From: Ferrovibrio sp964218355
GTDB lineage: Bacteria > Pseudomonadota > Alphaproteobacteria > Ferrovibrionales > Ferrovibrionaceae
Length of the DNA: 64,000 nt
Direction of reading: 5' to 3'
Assembly (NCBI RefSeq): GCF_964218355.1
Contig: NZ_CAXPMC010000009.1
Span: 62,001-126,000, forward strand
The translations under genes were made by a program, and so were the position numbers. The notes beneath the pieces are model-generated. The model was not told the origin of the DNA, searched no databases, and saw only the letters and a list, made by a program, of their open reading frames with translations. Shown here in pieces: positions 1 through 9,404 of this stretch. The stretch's first letter is position 1. Each line of letters starts with the position of its first letter.

Positions 1-1698
1 CAGGCGCTGGATCTCAGCCGCGGCCGCCTGGTGATCGGCATCGGCCTGTTTTCGCTGGCCTTCACGCTGCTGGCCGGCCGGCTGGTCGAGCTGACGGTGC
101 TGCATGGCGAAGCCGAGACGGTGGCGGTGCGCAGCGTCAACCCGGACCTTGCCGCCCGCACCGCGCTGATGGATCGCCAGCCGATCGTCGACCGCAGCGG
201 CAACATCCTTGCCACCAACCTGAAGATTGCTTCGCTCTATGCCGATCCGCGCAAGGTGCTGAGCCCGGCTGAGGCAGCGGTCCGTCTTGCCCAGGTGCTG
301 CCCGACCTGTCGGCCGGCGAACTGCAGGCCCGGCTTGCCTCGGGCCGCAGCTTTGTCTGGCTGAAACGCGGCCTGACCCCGCGCGAGCAGTATCAGGTGA
401 ACCGGCTTGGCATTCCCGGGCTGTATTTCCACGACGAGCAGCGCCGCGTCTATCCGCAGGGCCCGCTGGCCGTGCATGTGCTGGGCTATACCGATATCGA
501 CGGCAAGGGTATTTCCGGCATCGAGCAGCATTTCGACGAACAGCTGCGCGATCCCGCGCGCACCGGCGATCCGCTGGAACTGAGCATCGACATCCGCGTC
601 CAGCATGTGATGCGCGACGAGGTTGCCCGCGCGATCGACAACTTCCAGGCGATCGGCGGCGGCGGCATCGTCATGGATGTCTATACCGGCGAGGTTCTCG
701 CGATGGTCAGCCTGCCGGATTTCGATCCGGCCGATCCCGGCAACGCCAGCAAGGATGCGCGCTTCAACCGCATCACGCTGGGCGTCTACGAGATGGGCTC
801 GACCATGAAGACGCTGAACACCGCGATGGCGCTGGATTACGGCACCGTCAAACTGTCCGGCGGTTATGACGCCACCCATCCGATCCAGGTCGGCCGCTTC
901 ACCATCCACGACGATCATCCGAAGCGCCGCTGGCTCAGCGTGCCGGAAATCTACATGTATTCGTCGAATATCGGTTCGGCGAAAATGGCCGTCGATGTCG
1001 GTGCCGACCGCCAGCGCGACTTCATGGCGCGGCTGGGCATGCTGTCGCGGCCGGCCATCGAGCTGCCGGAGGTCGGTGCGCCGCTGGTGCCGCGCAACTG
1101 GAAGACCACCGAGACGATGACGATCTCCTTCGGTCACGGCCTGTCGGTGACGCCGCTGCAGCTCGCCACCGCGACGGCGGCCATCGTCAATGGCGGCGTG
1201 CTGCATCCGCCGACCCTGATCAAGCGGCCGCCGGGCCTGCCGGCGCCAGGCCGCCAGGTGATCCGGCGCGACGTCAGCGACACCATGCGCAAGCTGATGC
1301 TGCTGGTGGTCGAGGACGGCACCGGCAAGAAGGCCGGCGTCGACGGTTATCTGGTCGGCGGCAAGACGGGCACTTCGGAAAAGGTCGGCGCCCATGGCGG
1401 CTATAACCGCAAGGCGCTGTTCAACACCTTCATCGCCGGCTTTCCGATGAACAACCCGCGCTACATCGTGCAGGTGATGCTGGACGAGCCGAAGGGTAAC
1501 AAGAGCACCTATGGCTTCGCCAGTGCCGGCTGGACCTCGGCGCCGGCCGCCGGCCGCATCATCAGCCGGATCGCACCGCTGCTGGGCGTGGCTCCGGTCG
1601 ACGAGAACTCGCCTGCCATCAAGCAGGCGATGTATGTCCCGATTCCCGGCCAGCCCGGCCCGGGCCAGACGCAGGAGAAGAAACTTGCGTCTCAGTGA
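1..1698 (+). CDS. ftsI: Peptidoglycan D,D-transpeptidase FtsI (PBP3), 5' end outside window
   Basis: Septal transpeptidase that cross-links peptidoglycan at the division site; a bitopic inner-membrane protein working with FtsW. The frame is open from base 1, so the true start is upstream. The single membrane segment is near nt 31-95 (VIGIGLFSLAFTLLAGRLVEL). The penicillin-binding motifs are all visible: SxxK (STMK) at nt 799-810, SSN at nt 961-969 and KTGT at nt 1363-1374. It is the first dcw gene in view, and its stop overlaps the murE start by 14 nt, implying translational coupling. About 565 codons are visible, close to full length for the family. Confidence 0.95.
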   Translation, partial: QALDLSRGRLVIGIGLFSLAFTLLAGRLVELTVLHGEAETVAVRSVNPDLAARTALMDRQPIVDRSGNILATNLKIASLYADPRKVLSPAEAAVRLAQVLPDLSAGELQARLASGRSFVWLKRGLTPREQYQVNRLGIPGLYFHDEQRRVYPQGPLAVHVLGYTDIDGKGISGIEQHFDEQLRDPARTGDPLELSIDIRVQHVMRDEVARAIDNFQAIGGGGIVMDVYTGEVLAMVSLPDFDPADPGNASKDARFNRITLGVYEMGSTMKTLNTAMALDYGTVKLSGGYDATHPIQVGRFTIHDDHPKRRWLSVPEIYMYSSNIGSAKMAVDVGADRQRDFMARLGMLSRPAIELPEVGAPLVPRNWKTTETMTISFGHGLSVTPLQLATATAAIVNGGVLHPPTLIKRPPGLPAPGRQVIRRDVSDTMRKLMLLVVEDGTGKKAGVDGYLVGGKTGTSEKVGAHGGYNRKALFNTFIAGFPMNNPRYIVQVMLDEPKGNKSTYGFASAGWTSAPAAGRIISRIAPLLGVAPVDENSPAIKQAMYVPIPGQPGPGQTQEKKLASQ

Positions 1699-3175
1699 TC
1701 TCTGCCGCGACCTGCCGCTCGCCCCGCATCTGGCCCGCCTGGATGTCGCCGGCCTGACCGCCGACAGCCGCGCCGTGCGGCCGGGCTTTGTCTTTGCGGC
1801 CCTGCGCGGCAGCCATGCCGATGGCCACCGCTTCATCCCGGACGCCCGCGCCAAGGGCGCCGTCGCCGTGCTCAGCGACCATGCCGATCCGGTGCTGGCG
1901 CAGCAGATACCCTTTGTCACCGACACCAATCCGCGGCGCCGCCTGGCGCTGATGGCGGCGGCTTTCTTCGGCGCCCAGCCCGCGACCATCGCCGCCGTTA
2001 CCGGCACCAACGGCAAAACCTCGGTGGCGCATTTCACGGCGCAGCTCTGGGCCGGCCTCGGCCTGCGCAGCGCCAGTCTCGGCACGCTCGGCCTGCATGG
2101 CGACGGCATCGACGAGCCGGTCGCGCATACCACGCCGGATCCGGTGCGCCTGCATGAACTGCTGGCGCGGGCCAGGCAGGCCGGCGTCGAGCATCTGGCG
2201 CTGGAGGCTTCGAGCCACGGCCTCGACCAGTATCGCCTGGACGGCATCGTGCCGAAGGCGGCCGCCTTCACCAACCTGACCCGCGACCATATGGACTACC
2301 ACCCGACGGTGGAGGCCTATCTGGCGGCCAAGCTGCGGCTGTTCGAAGTGCTGTTGCCGCCGGGGGCCGCCGCGGTGATCAACATGGACAGCGCCGTCGG
2401 CGCCCAGGTCGAGGCGGTCTGCGCCAGGCGTGGCCACCGGCTGATCCGTTACGGCCAGCTCGGCACCGAGCTGCGGCTGCTGTCGGCGGTGCCGCATGCT
2501 GCCGGCCTCGATATCGAAGTCGAGGCTTTCGGCGTGCGCCGGACGGCACAGCTGCCGCTGATCGGCGGCTTCCAGGCCGGCAATGTGCTGGCGGCGCTCG
2601 GTCTTGTGGCCGGCTGTGGCGACCATGTCGCCGCGGCCTGGGATCTGCTGCCCGGCCTGGCCGGCGCGCCGGGCCGTATGCAGGCGGCCGCCATGCGGCG
2701 CAACGGCGCGGCGGTGTTCGTCGATTATGCCCATACCCCCGATGCGCTGGAGACCGCGCTGAAGGCGGCGCGGCCGCATGCCGCCGGCCGTCTTGTCACG
2801 GTGTTCGGCTGCGGGGGTGACCGCGACCGCGGCAAGCGTCCGCTGATGGGGGAGATTGCGGCCCGCCTGGCCGACCGCGTCATCGTCACCGACGACAATC
2901 CGCGCAGCGAGGATGCGGCGGTGATCCGCGCCGCGATCCTTGCCGCCTGCCCGGATGCCATCGAGATCGGCGACCGCGGAGTGGCGATCCATACGGCCGT
3001 GGCCGGATTGCAGCCGGGCGATCTGCTGCTGGTGGCCGGCAAGGGACATGAGCAGGGCCAGATCGTGGGGAGCGAAACGCATCCCTTCGACGATGTGCGG
3101 GTGGCGCGCGATGCCGTGGCAGCGGCGGATGCGGGTTCTGGTCCGGGCATCGCACCATATGGGGGTAAATATTAA
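1685..3175 (+). CDS. murE: UDP-MurNAc-L-Ala-D-Glu:meso-diaminopimelate ligase MurE
   Basis: Cytoplasmic Mur ligase that adds meso-diaminopimelate to the peptidoglycan precursor using ATP. I chose a TTG start at 1685 because GGAG at 1674-1677 lies 7 nt upstream and the protein then begins at the usual family position, giving 496 residues. The central ATP-binding motif GTNGKTSV is near residue 107. The motif DNPRSED near residue 403 carries the DNPR signature of DAP-specific MurE, as expected in a Gram-negative. It overlaps ftsI upstream, and its TAA stop shares one base with the murF ATG. Confidence 0.95.
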   Translation: MRLSDLCRDLPLAPHLARLDVAGLTADSRAVRPGFVFAALRGSHADGHRFIPDARAKGAVAVLSDHADPVLAQQIPFVTDTNPRRRLALMAAAFFGAQPATIAAVTGTNGKTSVAHFTAQLWAGLGLRSASLGTLGLHGDGIDEPVAHTTPDPVRLHELLARARQAGVEHLALEASSHGLDQYRLDGIVPKAAAFTNLTRDHMDYHPTVEAYLAAKLRLFEVLLPPGAAAVINMDSAVGAQVEAVCARRGHRLIRYGQLGTELRLLSAVPHAAGLDIEVEAFGVRRTAQLPLIGGFQAGNVLAALGLVAGCGDHVAAAWDLLPGLAGAPGRMQAAAMRRNGAAVFVDYAHTPDALETALKAARPHAAGRLVTVFGCGGDRDRGKRPLMGEIAARLADRVIVTDDNPRSEDAAVIRAAILAACPDAIEIGDRGVAIHTAVAGLQPGDLLLVAGKGHEQGQIVGSETHPFDDVRVARDAVAAADAGSGPGIAPYGGKY

Positions 3176-4602
3176 TGGAAGCTTTCGCGCTCTGGACCTC
3201 CGCCGAAGCCGCCAGCGCCACACAGGGCAGCACTGCCGGCTTCTGGACTGCCACCGGCGTTTCGATCGACAGCCGCAGCGTCGCTTTCGGCGACCTGTTT
3301 TTCGCGCTGCGCGGGCCGAATTTCGATGGTCATGTCTTCGTGGCCGATGCCCTGGCCAAGGGTGCCGCCGCCGCGGTGGTCGACCGCATTCCGGAAACCC
3401 TGCCGCCGGGCGCCAACATCCTGAAGGTGCGCGACACCTTCCAGGCCCTGAACGACCTGGCGGCTGCGGCGCGCCAGCGCTGCGGAGCCCGTGTGATCGG
3501 GGTAACCGGCAGTGTCGGCAAGACCTCGACCAAGGAAATGCTGCGTCACGTGCTCAGCCGGCAGGGTGCTACCCATGCCACGATGGGCAATCTCAACAAC
3601 CAGTGGGGAATGCCGCTGACGCTGGCACGGATGCCGGTCGACAGCCGCTTCGCGCTGATCGAGATGGGCATGAACCATGCCGGCGAGATAGAGCCGCTGA
3701 GCCTGCTGGCACGACCGCATATTGCCATCGTCACCGCGGTCGAGGCGGTGCATCTGGAGAATTTCGGTTCGGTGGAGGAGATCGCCGATGCCAAGGCCGA
3801 AATCTTCGCCGGCCTGCAGGTCGACGGCGTCGCCGTCATCAACCGCGACAATCCGCATTTCGAGCGGGTTGCGGCCCGCGCCCGTGCCGCCGGCGCCGCC
3901 GACGTGATCGGCTTCGGCGAGCACCCCGAGGCACAGGCGCGACTGGTGAAATACGTGCCGCATTCGACCTGCTCCTGCGTCACCGCCGAGATTCTCGGCC
4001 ATGAAATCACCTTCAAGATCGGTGCGCCCGGCCGGCACTGGGTGCTGAACGCCCTCGGCGTGCTGGCCACCGTGCAGATCGTCGGCGCCGACCTGGCCGA
4101 GGCCGGCATGGCGCTGGCCGGCGTCACCGCGCCGAAGGGCCGCGGCGAACGGCATACCATCGACTGGCGCGATGGCGGCAGCATCGAGCTGATCGACGAC
4201 AGCTACAATGCCAGCCCGCCCAGCATGCGTGCCGCCTTTTCGGTGCTGGCGATGGCGAAGCCGGGCCCGCGCGGCCGCCGCATCGCCGTGCTGGGCGACA
4301 TGCTGGAGCTCGGCCCCGAGGCCGAAGCCGCCCATGCCGGCCTCGCTGCCGACCTGCAGCGCGAGGGGATCGACCAGGTGTTTGCCGCCGGGCCGCTGAT
4401 GCGGGCGCTGTACGACGCGCTGCCGGCGGCAATGCGGGGCCATCATGCCGCCAATTCGCTGGAACTGGTCCAGCCGCTGCGCCGCGCGATCCGCAGTGGC
4501 GACGTGCTGCTGGTCAAGGGTTCGCTCGGCAGCCGCATGGGCCGGATTGTCGAGGATTTGCTCAACCCGGCGCCGCAGCCGCGCGCCGCCAACGGCTGGT
4601 GA
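3175..4602 (+). CDS. murF: UDP-MurNAc-tripeptide:D-Ala-D-Ala ligase MurF
   Basis: Cytoplasmic Mur ligase that attaches D-alanyl-D-alanine to complete the UDP-MurNAc-pentapeptide. The 475-residue protein has the P-loop GVTGSVGKTSTKEM near residue 109, the central ligase domain with MGMNHAGEI, and the C-terminal motif DDSYNASPPSMRAA. The ATG overlaps the last base of the murE stop codon (TAATG), a typical coupling arrangement. Length and order within the cluster are standard. Confidence 0.96.
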   Translation: MEAFALWTSAEAASATQGSTAGFWTATGVSIDSRSVAFGDLFFALRGPNFDGHVFVADALAKGAAAAVVDRIPETLPPGANILKVRDTFQALNDLAAAARQRCGARVIGVTGSVGKTSTKEMLRHVLSRQGATHATMGNLNNQWGMPLTLARMPVDSRFALIEMGMNHAGEIEPLSLLARPHIAIVTAVEAVHLENFGSVEEIADAKAEIFAGLQVDGVAVINRDNPHFERVAARARAAGAADVIGFGEHPEAQARLVKYVPHSTCSCVTAEILGHEITFKIGAPGRHWVLNALGVLATVQIVGADLAEAGMALAGVTAPKGRGERHTIDWRDGGSIELIDDSYNASPPSMRAAFSVLAMAKPGPRGRRIAVLGDMLELGPEAEAAHAGLAADLQREGIDQVFAAGPLMRALYDALPAAMRGHHAANSLELVQPLRRAIRSGDVLLVKGSLGSRMGRIVEDLLNPAPQPRAANGW

Positions 4603-4620
4603 CAAGGACAACCGCGACCG

Positions 4621-5709
4621 ATGCTCTATCTTCTGCTTTATCCGCTGGCCGACGAATTCACGATCTTCAACCTGTTCCGGTATCTGACCTTCCGGACCGG
4701 CGGCGCCATCCTGACCGCGATGGTGCTGGCCTTCCTGATCGGCGAGCCGCTGATCAACTGGCTGCGGGCCCGCCAGGGCAAGGGCCAGCCGATCCGCGAT
4801 GACGGACCGGAAGGCCATCTGCTGACCAAGCGCGGCACGCCGACCATGGGCGGTTTCCTGATCCTGCTCGGCCTCGGCGTCGGCACCCTGCTGTGGGCCG
4901 ATCTCGGCAACCGCTATGTCTGGGTGGTGCTGCTGGTCACTTTCGGTTTCGGCCTGATCGGCTTCTACGACGACTACCTGAAGGTGACCAAGCAGAATCC
5001 GAAAGGCGTGCCGGGCAAGCTGAAGCTCGGCCTGCAGCTGGTGATTGCCGGCGGTGCCGCAGCATGGATCTATGCCATCGCTGCCGCACCGCTGAATACC
5101 AGTCTCGCCGTGCCCTTCTTCAAGGACGTGCTGCTCAATCTCGGCTGGTTCATGCTGCCATTCGCCGTCTTCGTGATGATCGGTGCCTCCAATGCCGTCA
5201 ACCTGACCGATGGCCTCGACGGCCTGGCCATCGTGCCGGTGATGATCGCGGCAGCCAGCTTCGGCCTGATCGCCTATCTGGTCGGCAATACCGTCTTCGC
5301 CAACTACCTGCAGATCCACTATGTCGCCGGCGCCGGCGAACTGGTGGTGCTGTGCGGTGCCCTGCTCGGTGCAGGGATTGGCTTCCTGTGGTTCAACGCG
5401 CCGCCGGCCACGGTGTTCATGGGCGATACCGGTTCGCTGGCGCTGGGCGGCGCGCTCGGCACCATCAGCGTGATCACCAAGCACGAACTGGTGCTGGCGA
5501 TCATCGGCGGCCTGTTCGTGCTGGAAACCGTGTCGGTGATGGTGCAGGTGGCCTCCTACAAGCTGACCGGCAAGCGGGTCTTCCGCATGGCGCCGCTGCA
5601 CCACCATTTCGAGAAGAAGGGCTGGAAGGAGCCGACGATCGTCATCCGCTTCTGGATCATCGCGGTGATCCTGGCGCTGGCCGGCCTGTCCACCCTGAAG
5701 CTGCGCTGA
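4621..5709 (+). CDS. mraY: Phospho-MurNAc-pentapeptide translocase MraY
   Basis: Integral membrane enzyme that transfers phospho-MurNAc-pentapeptide to undecaprenyl phosphate, making lipid I. The 362-residue sequence is hydrophobic throughout, consistent with the family's ten membrane segments. The catalytic acidic motifs are present: FYDDYLKV near residue 117, NLTDGLDGLA near residue 198, and the histidine cluster APLHHHFEKKGW near residue 324. The start lies 18 nt after murF. Confidence 0.96.
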   Translation: MLYLLLYPLADEFTIFNLFRYLTFRTGGAILTAMVLAFLIGEPLINWLRARQGKGQPIRDDGPEGHLLTKRGTPTMGGFLILLGLGVGTLLWADLGNRYVWVVLLVTFGFGLIGFYDDYLKVTKQNPKGVPGKLKLGLQLVIAGGAAAWIYAIAAAPLNTSLAVPFFKDVLLNLGWFMLPFAVFVMIGASNAVNLTDGLDGLAIVPVMIAAASFGLIAYLVGNTVFANYLQIHYVAGAGELVVLCGALLGAGIGFLWFNAPPATVFMGDTGSLALGGALGTISVITKHELVLAIIGGLFVLETVSVMVQVASYKLTGKRVFRMAPLHHHFEKKGWKEPTIVIRFWIIAVILALAGLSTLKLR

Positions 5710-5716
5710 GGACCGC

Positions 5717-7102
5717 ATGATCGCGCTCACCCATACCGGCGGACAGACCTGGGCGGTGTTCGGCCTCGCGCGCAGCGGGCTGGCGGCGGCGCGGGCGCTG
5801 GTTGCCGGCGGGGCACGGGTGCGGCTGGGCGACGACAATGCCGCTTCGCGTGTCGCCGCCGAGGCGGCCGGCTTCCGGACCGTGCCGCTGAACGATGCCG
5901 CGCTGGCGGGCTGCGCCGGGCTGCTGCTGGCGCCGGGCGTGCCGCTGACCCATCCGGCGCCGCATGACGTGGCCGCGGCCGCCGCCCGCCTCGGCATTCC
6001 GGTGGTGGGCGATATCGAACTGCTGCTGCGCGAAGTGGCCCCCGTCGTTTATGGCGTTACCGGCACCAACGGCAAGTCGACCACCACGGCCCTGCTGGCC
6101 CATATCCTGCAGGCGGCCGGGCAGCGCGCGGTGCTGGGCGGCAATATCGGCGTGCCGGTACTCGATCTGCCGCGGCTGGCGGCGGGCGAGGGCAGCTACG
6201 TGCTGGAGATGTCGTCCTACCAGATCGACCTGACGCCGGGCTGGCATGCCCGCATCGCCGTGCTGCTCAACATCACGCCGGACCATCTCGACCGCCATGG
6301 CACGATGGAAAACTATGCTGCGGTCAAGGCGCGGATCTTCGCAGGCCAGGGGCCGGGCGACACCGCCGTGATCGGCGTCGACGACGAACCCTGCCGCGTC
6401 ATCCATGCGCGGCTGGCGGCCGGGAACAGCGGCCGCCACATCGTGCCCGTGTCGATCGAGCGCGTGCTGGACGAGGGGGTCAGCGCCGTCGGCGGCATGC
6501 TGCACGAGAATGGTCGGCCGGTTTTCGCACTGGATTTCCCGGCGCTGCCGGGCGCCCATAACGGCCAGAATATCGCCGCCGCCTATGCTGCGGCGCGGGC
6601 GGCCGGACTGGAGCCGGACGCGATCCGCGCTGCCATCGCCGGCTTCCCCGGCCTGAAACACAGGCTGCAGCGGGCAGGCATGGTCGATGGCATTCCCTGC
6701 ATCAACGATTCCAAGGCGACCAATGCGGAATCGACGGCCCGCGCGCTCGCCTCCTTCGAGGCCATCTACTGGATCGCCGGCGGCAAGCCGAAAGAGGGCG
6801 GCATCGCCGCGCTGCGCCCGTATTTCCCGCGCATCCGCCATGCCAGCCTGATCGGCGCGGCTGCCGCCGATTTCGCCGCCACCCTGGGCGATGCCGTGCC
6901 GCACGCCATCTGCGCCACGCTCGACAGGGCGCTGGACGATGCGCTGGCCGCCGCCCGGCGCGACGGCCTGAAGGATGCGGTCGTGCTGCTGTCGCCGGCC
7001 TGCGCGTCGTTCGACCAGTTCCGAAGCTTCGAGCACCGCGGCGACGAATTCATCCGCCTGGTCGCCATGCGCGCCGGGCAGGCCGAGGGAGCGGCGGCAT
7101 GA
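5717..7102 (+). CDS. murD: UDP-MurNAc-L-alanine:D-glutamate ligase MurD
   Basis: Cytoplasmic ligase adding D-glutamate to UDP-MurNAc-L-Ala. The 461 residues begin with a Rossmann-like domain (VFGLARSGLAAA), then the ATP motif GVTGTNGKSTTTALL near residue 113, followed by LKHRLQ and INDSKATN, both typical of MurD. The start is 7 nt after mraY and the stop overlaps ftsW by 4 nt (ATGA), consistent with co-translation. Confidence 0.96.
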   Translation: MIALTHTGGQTWAVFGLARSGLAAARALVAGGARVRLGDDNAASRVAAEAAGFRTVPLNDAALAGCAGLLLAPGVPLTHPAPHDVAAAAARLGIPVVGDIELLLREVAPVVYGVTGTNGKSTTTALLAHILQAAGQRAVLGGNIGVPVLDLPRLAAGEGSYVLEMSSYQIDLTPGWHARIAVLLNITPDHLDRHGTMENYAAVKARIFAGQGPGDTAVIGVDDEPCRVIHARLAAGNSGRHIVPVSIERVLDEGVSAVGGMLHENGRPVFALDFPALPGAHNGQNIAAAYAAARAAGLEPDAIRAAIAGFPGLKHRLQRAGMVDGIPCINDSKATNAESTARALASFEAIYWIAGGKPKEGGIAALRPYFPRIRHASLIGAAAADFAATLGDAVPHAICATLDRALDDALAAARRDGLKDAVVLLSPACASFDQFRSFEHRGDEFIRLVAMRAGQAEGAAA

Positions 7103-8223
7103 TCACCTTTTCGCGCACCGATACTTCCGTGCTCGGCCGCTGGTGGTGGACGGTCGACCGCTGGCTGCTGATCGCGGTGGCGGTCCTGATCGCCATCGGC
7201 ACCGTGCTGACCCTGGCCGCCTCGCCGGCGGTGGCGGTGCGCATCGGCCTGCCCAGTTTCCACTTCGTGCAGCGCCAGATCGTCTTCCTGGTGCCGGCAC
7301 TGCTGATCATGGTCGGCGTCTCGCTGCTGGATCCGGTCAGCGTGCGCCGCATCGCCACCGTCACCTTCATCGCGGCCCTGTGCGGCGTCGTGCTGACCTT
7401 CTTCATGGGCGTCGAGGTCAAGGGCGCGCATCGCTGGCTGTATCTCGGCGGTCTCAGCGTGCAGCCCTCCGAATTCGTCAAGCCGGCCTTTGCCGTGGTT
7501 GCCGCCTGGCTGTTCGCCGAATGGCGCAAGGGCACCGGCTTTCCCGGCTGGGCGATCTCGACCGGGCTTTGCGGCCTGACCGTGCTGCTGCTGCTGCAGC
7601 AGCCGGATGTCGGCATGGCGGTGGTGGTCACGGCGGTCTGGCTGGCGCAGTTCTTCATTGCCGGTCTGCCGATCGTGCTGGCGCTGGGTCTCGGCGCGCT
7701 GGGCCTGGCCGGCATCTTCGGCGCCTATCTGGTCTTCCCGCATGTGGCCGCCCGCATCGACAAGTTCCTCGATCCGGCGGCGAAGGAGAATTACCAGATC
7801 GAGCGCGCCATGGATGCCTTCGCTGCCGGCGGCATCTGGGGCCGCGGCCCGGGCGAGGGCTCGGTGAAAAGCGTGCTGCCCGATGCCCATACCGACTTCA
7901 TCTTCGCCGTCGCCGGCGAGGAATTCGGGCTGCTGGTCTGCCTGGCCATCGTCGGCGTCTTTGCCTTCATCGTGCTGCGCTGCTTCTCGCGGCTGATGAC
8001 CGAGAACAACCTGTTCGTGCTGCTGGCCGCCGCCGGTCTGACCACCCAGTTCGGCCTGCAGGCGCTGATCAATATCGGCGTCAATCTGCACCTGCTGCCG
8101 ACCAAGGGCATGACGCTGCCTTTCATCTCCTATGGCGGTTCGTCGCTGCTGGCGCTGGCGCTGGCCATGGGCATGCTGCTGGCACTGACCCGCTGGCGGC
8201 CCGAGAACGGGGTGCTGCGATGA
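7099..8223 (+). CDS. ftsW: SEDS-family lipid II polymerase FtsW
   Basis: Inner-membrane glycosyltransferase that polymerises lipid II at the septum together with FtsI. The 374-residue protein has multiple membrane segments and the SEDS signatures QPSEFVKPAF near residue 123 and GVNLHLLPTKGMTLPFISYGG near the C terminus. It overlaps murD (ATGA) upstream and murG (ATGA) downstream. Confidence 0.95.
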   Translation: MITFSRTDTSVLGRWWWTVDRWLLIAVAVLIAIGTVLTLAASPAVAVRIGLPSFHFVQRQIVFLVPALLIMVGVSLLDPVSVRRIATVTFIAALCGVVLTFFMGVEVKGAHRWLYLGGLSVQPSEFVKPAFAVVAAWLFAEWRKGTGFPGWAISTGLCGLTVLLLLQQPDVGMAVVVTAVWLAQFFIAGLPIVLALGLGALGLAGIFGAYLVFPHVAARIDKFLDPAAKENYQIERAMDAFAAGGIWGRGPGEGSVKSVLPDAHTDFIFAVAGEEFGLLVCLAIVGVFAFIVLRCFSRLMTENNLFVLLAAAGLTTQFGLQALINIGVNLHLLPTKGMTLPFISYGGSSLLALALAMGMLLALTRWRPENGVLR

Positions 8224-9404
8224 CGGCGACCGGCAATCCGCGCATGCTCGACCAGCCCGTCCTGCTTGCTGCCGGCGGCACCGGCGGCCATGTCTTCCCG
8301 GCCGAGGCGCTGGCAGCCGAGCTGCTGCGCCGCGGCCATCGCGTCGGTCTGGTCACCGACACGCGCGGCAAGGGTTTCGGCCAGAACCTGCCCGATCTGC
8401 CGCTCTACCGCATTCCCGCCGGCACCCCGACCGGCCGCAGCCTTGGCGGCAAGCTGATGGCGGCCATCGACATCGCGCGCGGCGTGGTTGCCGCGCTGGC
8501 GCTGCTGGGTCTGACCCGGCCGGCCGCGGTGGTCGGCTTCGGCGGCTATCCGGCACTGCCGCTGCTGCTGGCGGCCCGCCTGCGCCGGCTGCCGGTGCTG
8601 GTGCACGAGCAGAATGCGGTGCTCGGCCGCGTCAACCGGCTGGTGGCAAAGCGCGCCAGCCGCATCGCCACATCATTTCCCGCCACGCGTTTCCTGCCGG
8701 CCTCGGCGGCGGCAACGGTGACCGGCAATCCAGTCCGCCCGGCCATCCTCGCCGCCGCCGATGTTCCCTACAGCGAACCCGGACAGGCGATCCGCATTCT
8801 GGTGATCGGCGGCAGCCAGGGGGCGCGGGTGCTGTCCGATGTGGTGCCCGGCGCGCTGGCGGCGCTGGCGCCGGAGCTGCGCCGTCGCCTGCGTGTTGCC
8901 CAGCAATGCCGGCCCGAGGATCTCGAGCGCGTGCGTGCCGCCTATGCGGCCGCCGGGATCGAGGCGGACGTGGCCGGCTTCTTCGGCGATGTCGCCGAGC
9001 GGCTGGCGGCCACCCACCTCGTCGTCAGCCGCTCGGGTGCCGGCAGCACGGCGGAAATCGCCGTGATCGGCCGGCCGTCGCTGCTGGTGCCCTATGCCCA
9101 TGCCACCGACGACCATCAGACCGCCAATGCCCAGGCGCTGGCCCAGGCCGGCGGTGCCGTGGTGATCGCCCAGGACCGCTTCACCGTCGAGCGCGTGGCC
9201 GCCGCCTTCACCGACCTGCTGTCCGATCCGGCCGCCCTGTCGCGCATGGCATCTGCCGCCCGCAGCGTCGGCCGCCCGCTGGCGGCACAGGCGCTGGCCG
9301 ACCTGGTCGAACGCATGATCGCCGAACCGGCCGCCGTGAAGCCGGCCGCACCGGCACCGCAGACCACCCGCAGGACTCCATCAGTGAAAAGGAACGCGGC
9401 ATGA
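8220..9404 (+). CDS. murG: Lipid II synthase MurG (UDP-GlcNAc transferase)
   Basis: Peripheral membrane glycosyltransferase that adds GlcNAc to lipid I to form lipid II. I chose the ATG at 8220 because it overlaps the ftsW stop and puts the glycine-rich lipid-binding motif GGTGGHVFPA at residue 17, as in the family. Other signatures are HEQNAVLGRVNR, GGSQGARVL and SRSGAGSTAEIA, then DDHQTANA. The length is 394 residues, with a short low-complexity Ala/Pro tail beyond the usual end. Confidence 0.95.
   Translation: MTATGNPRMLDQPVLLAAGGTGGHVFPAEALAAELLRRGHRVGLVTDTRGKGFGQNLPDLPLYRIPAGTPTGRSLGGKLMAAIDIARGVVAALALLGLTRPAAVVGFGGYPALPLLLAARLRRLPVLVHEQNAVLGRVNRLVAKRASRIATSFPATRFLPASAAATVTGNPVRPAILAAADVPYSEPGQAIRILVIGGSQGARVLSDVVPGALAALAPELRRRLRVAQQCRPEDLERVRAAYAAAGIEADVAGFFGDVAERLAATHLVVSRSGAGSTAEIAVIGRPSLLVPYAHATDDHQTANAQALAQAGGAVVIAQDRFTVERVAAAFTDLLSDPAALSRMASAARSVGRPLAAQALADLVERMIAEPAAVKPAAPAPQTTRRTPSVKRNAA

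Noticed and set aside
3172..5997. Very long open frame on the minus strand opposite murF-mraY-murD
   Set aside because: It is antisense to three clear genes, has His/Gln/Arg-rich low-complexity translation typical of GC-rich shadow frames and no family features.
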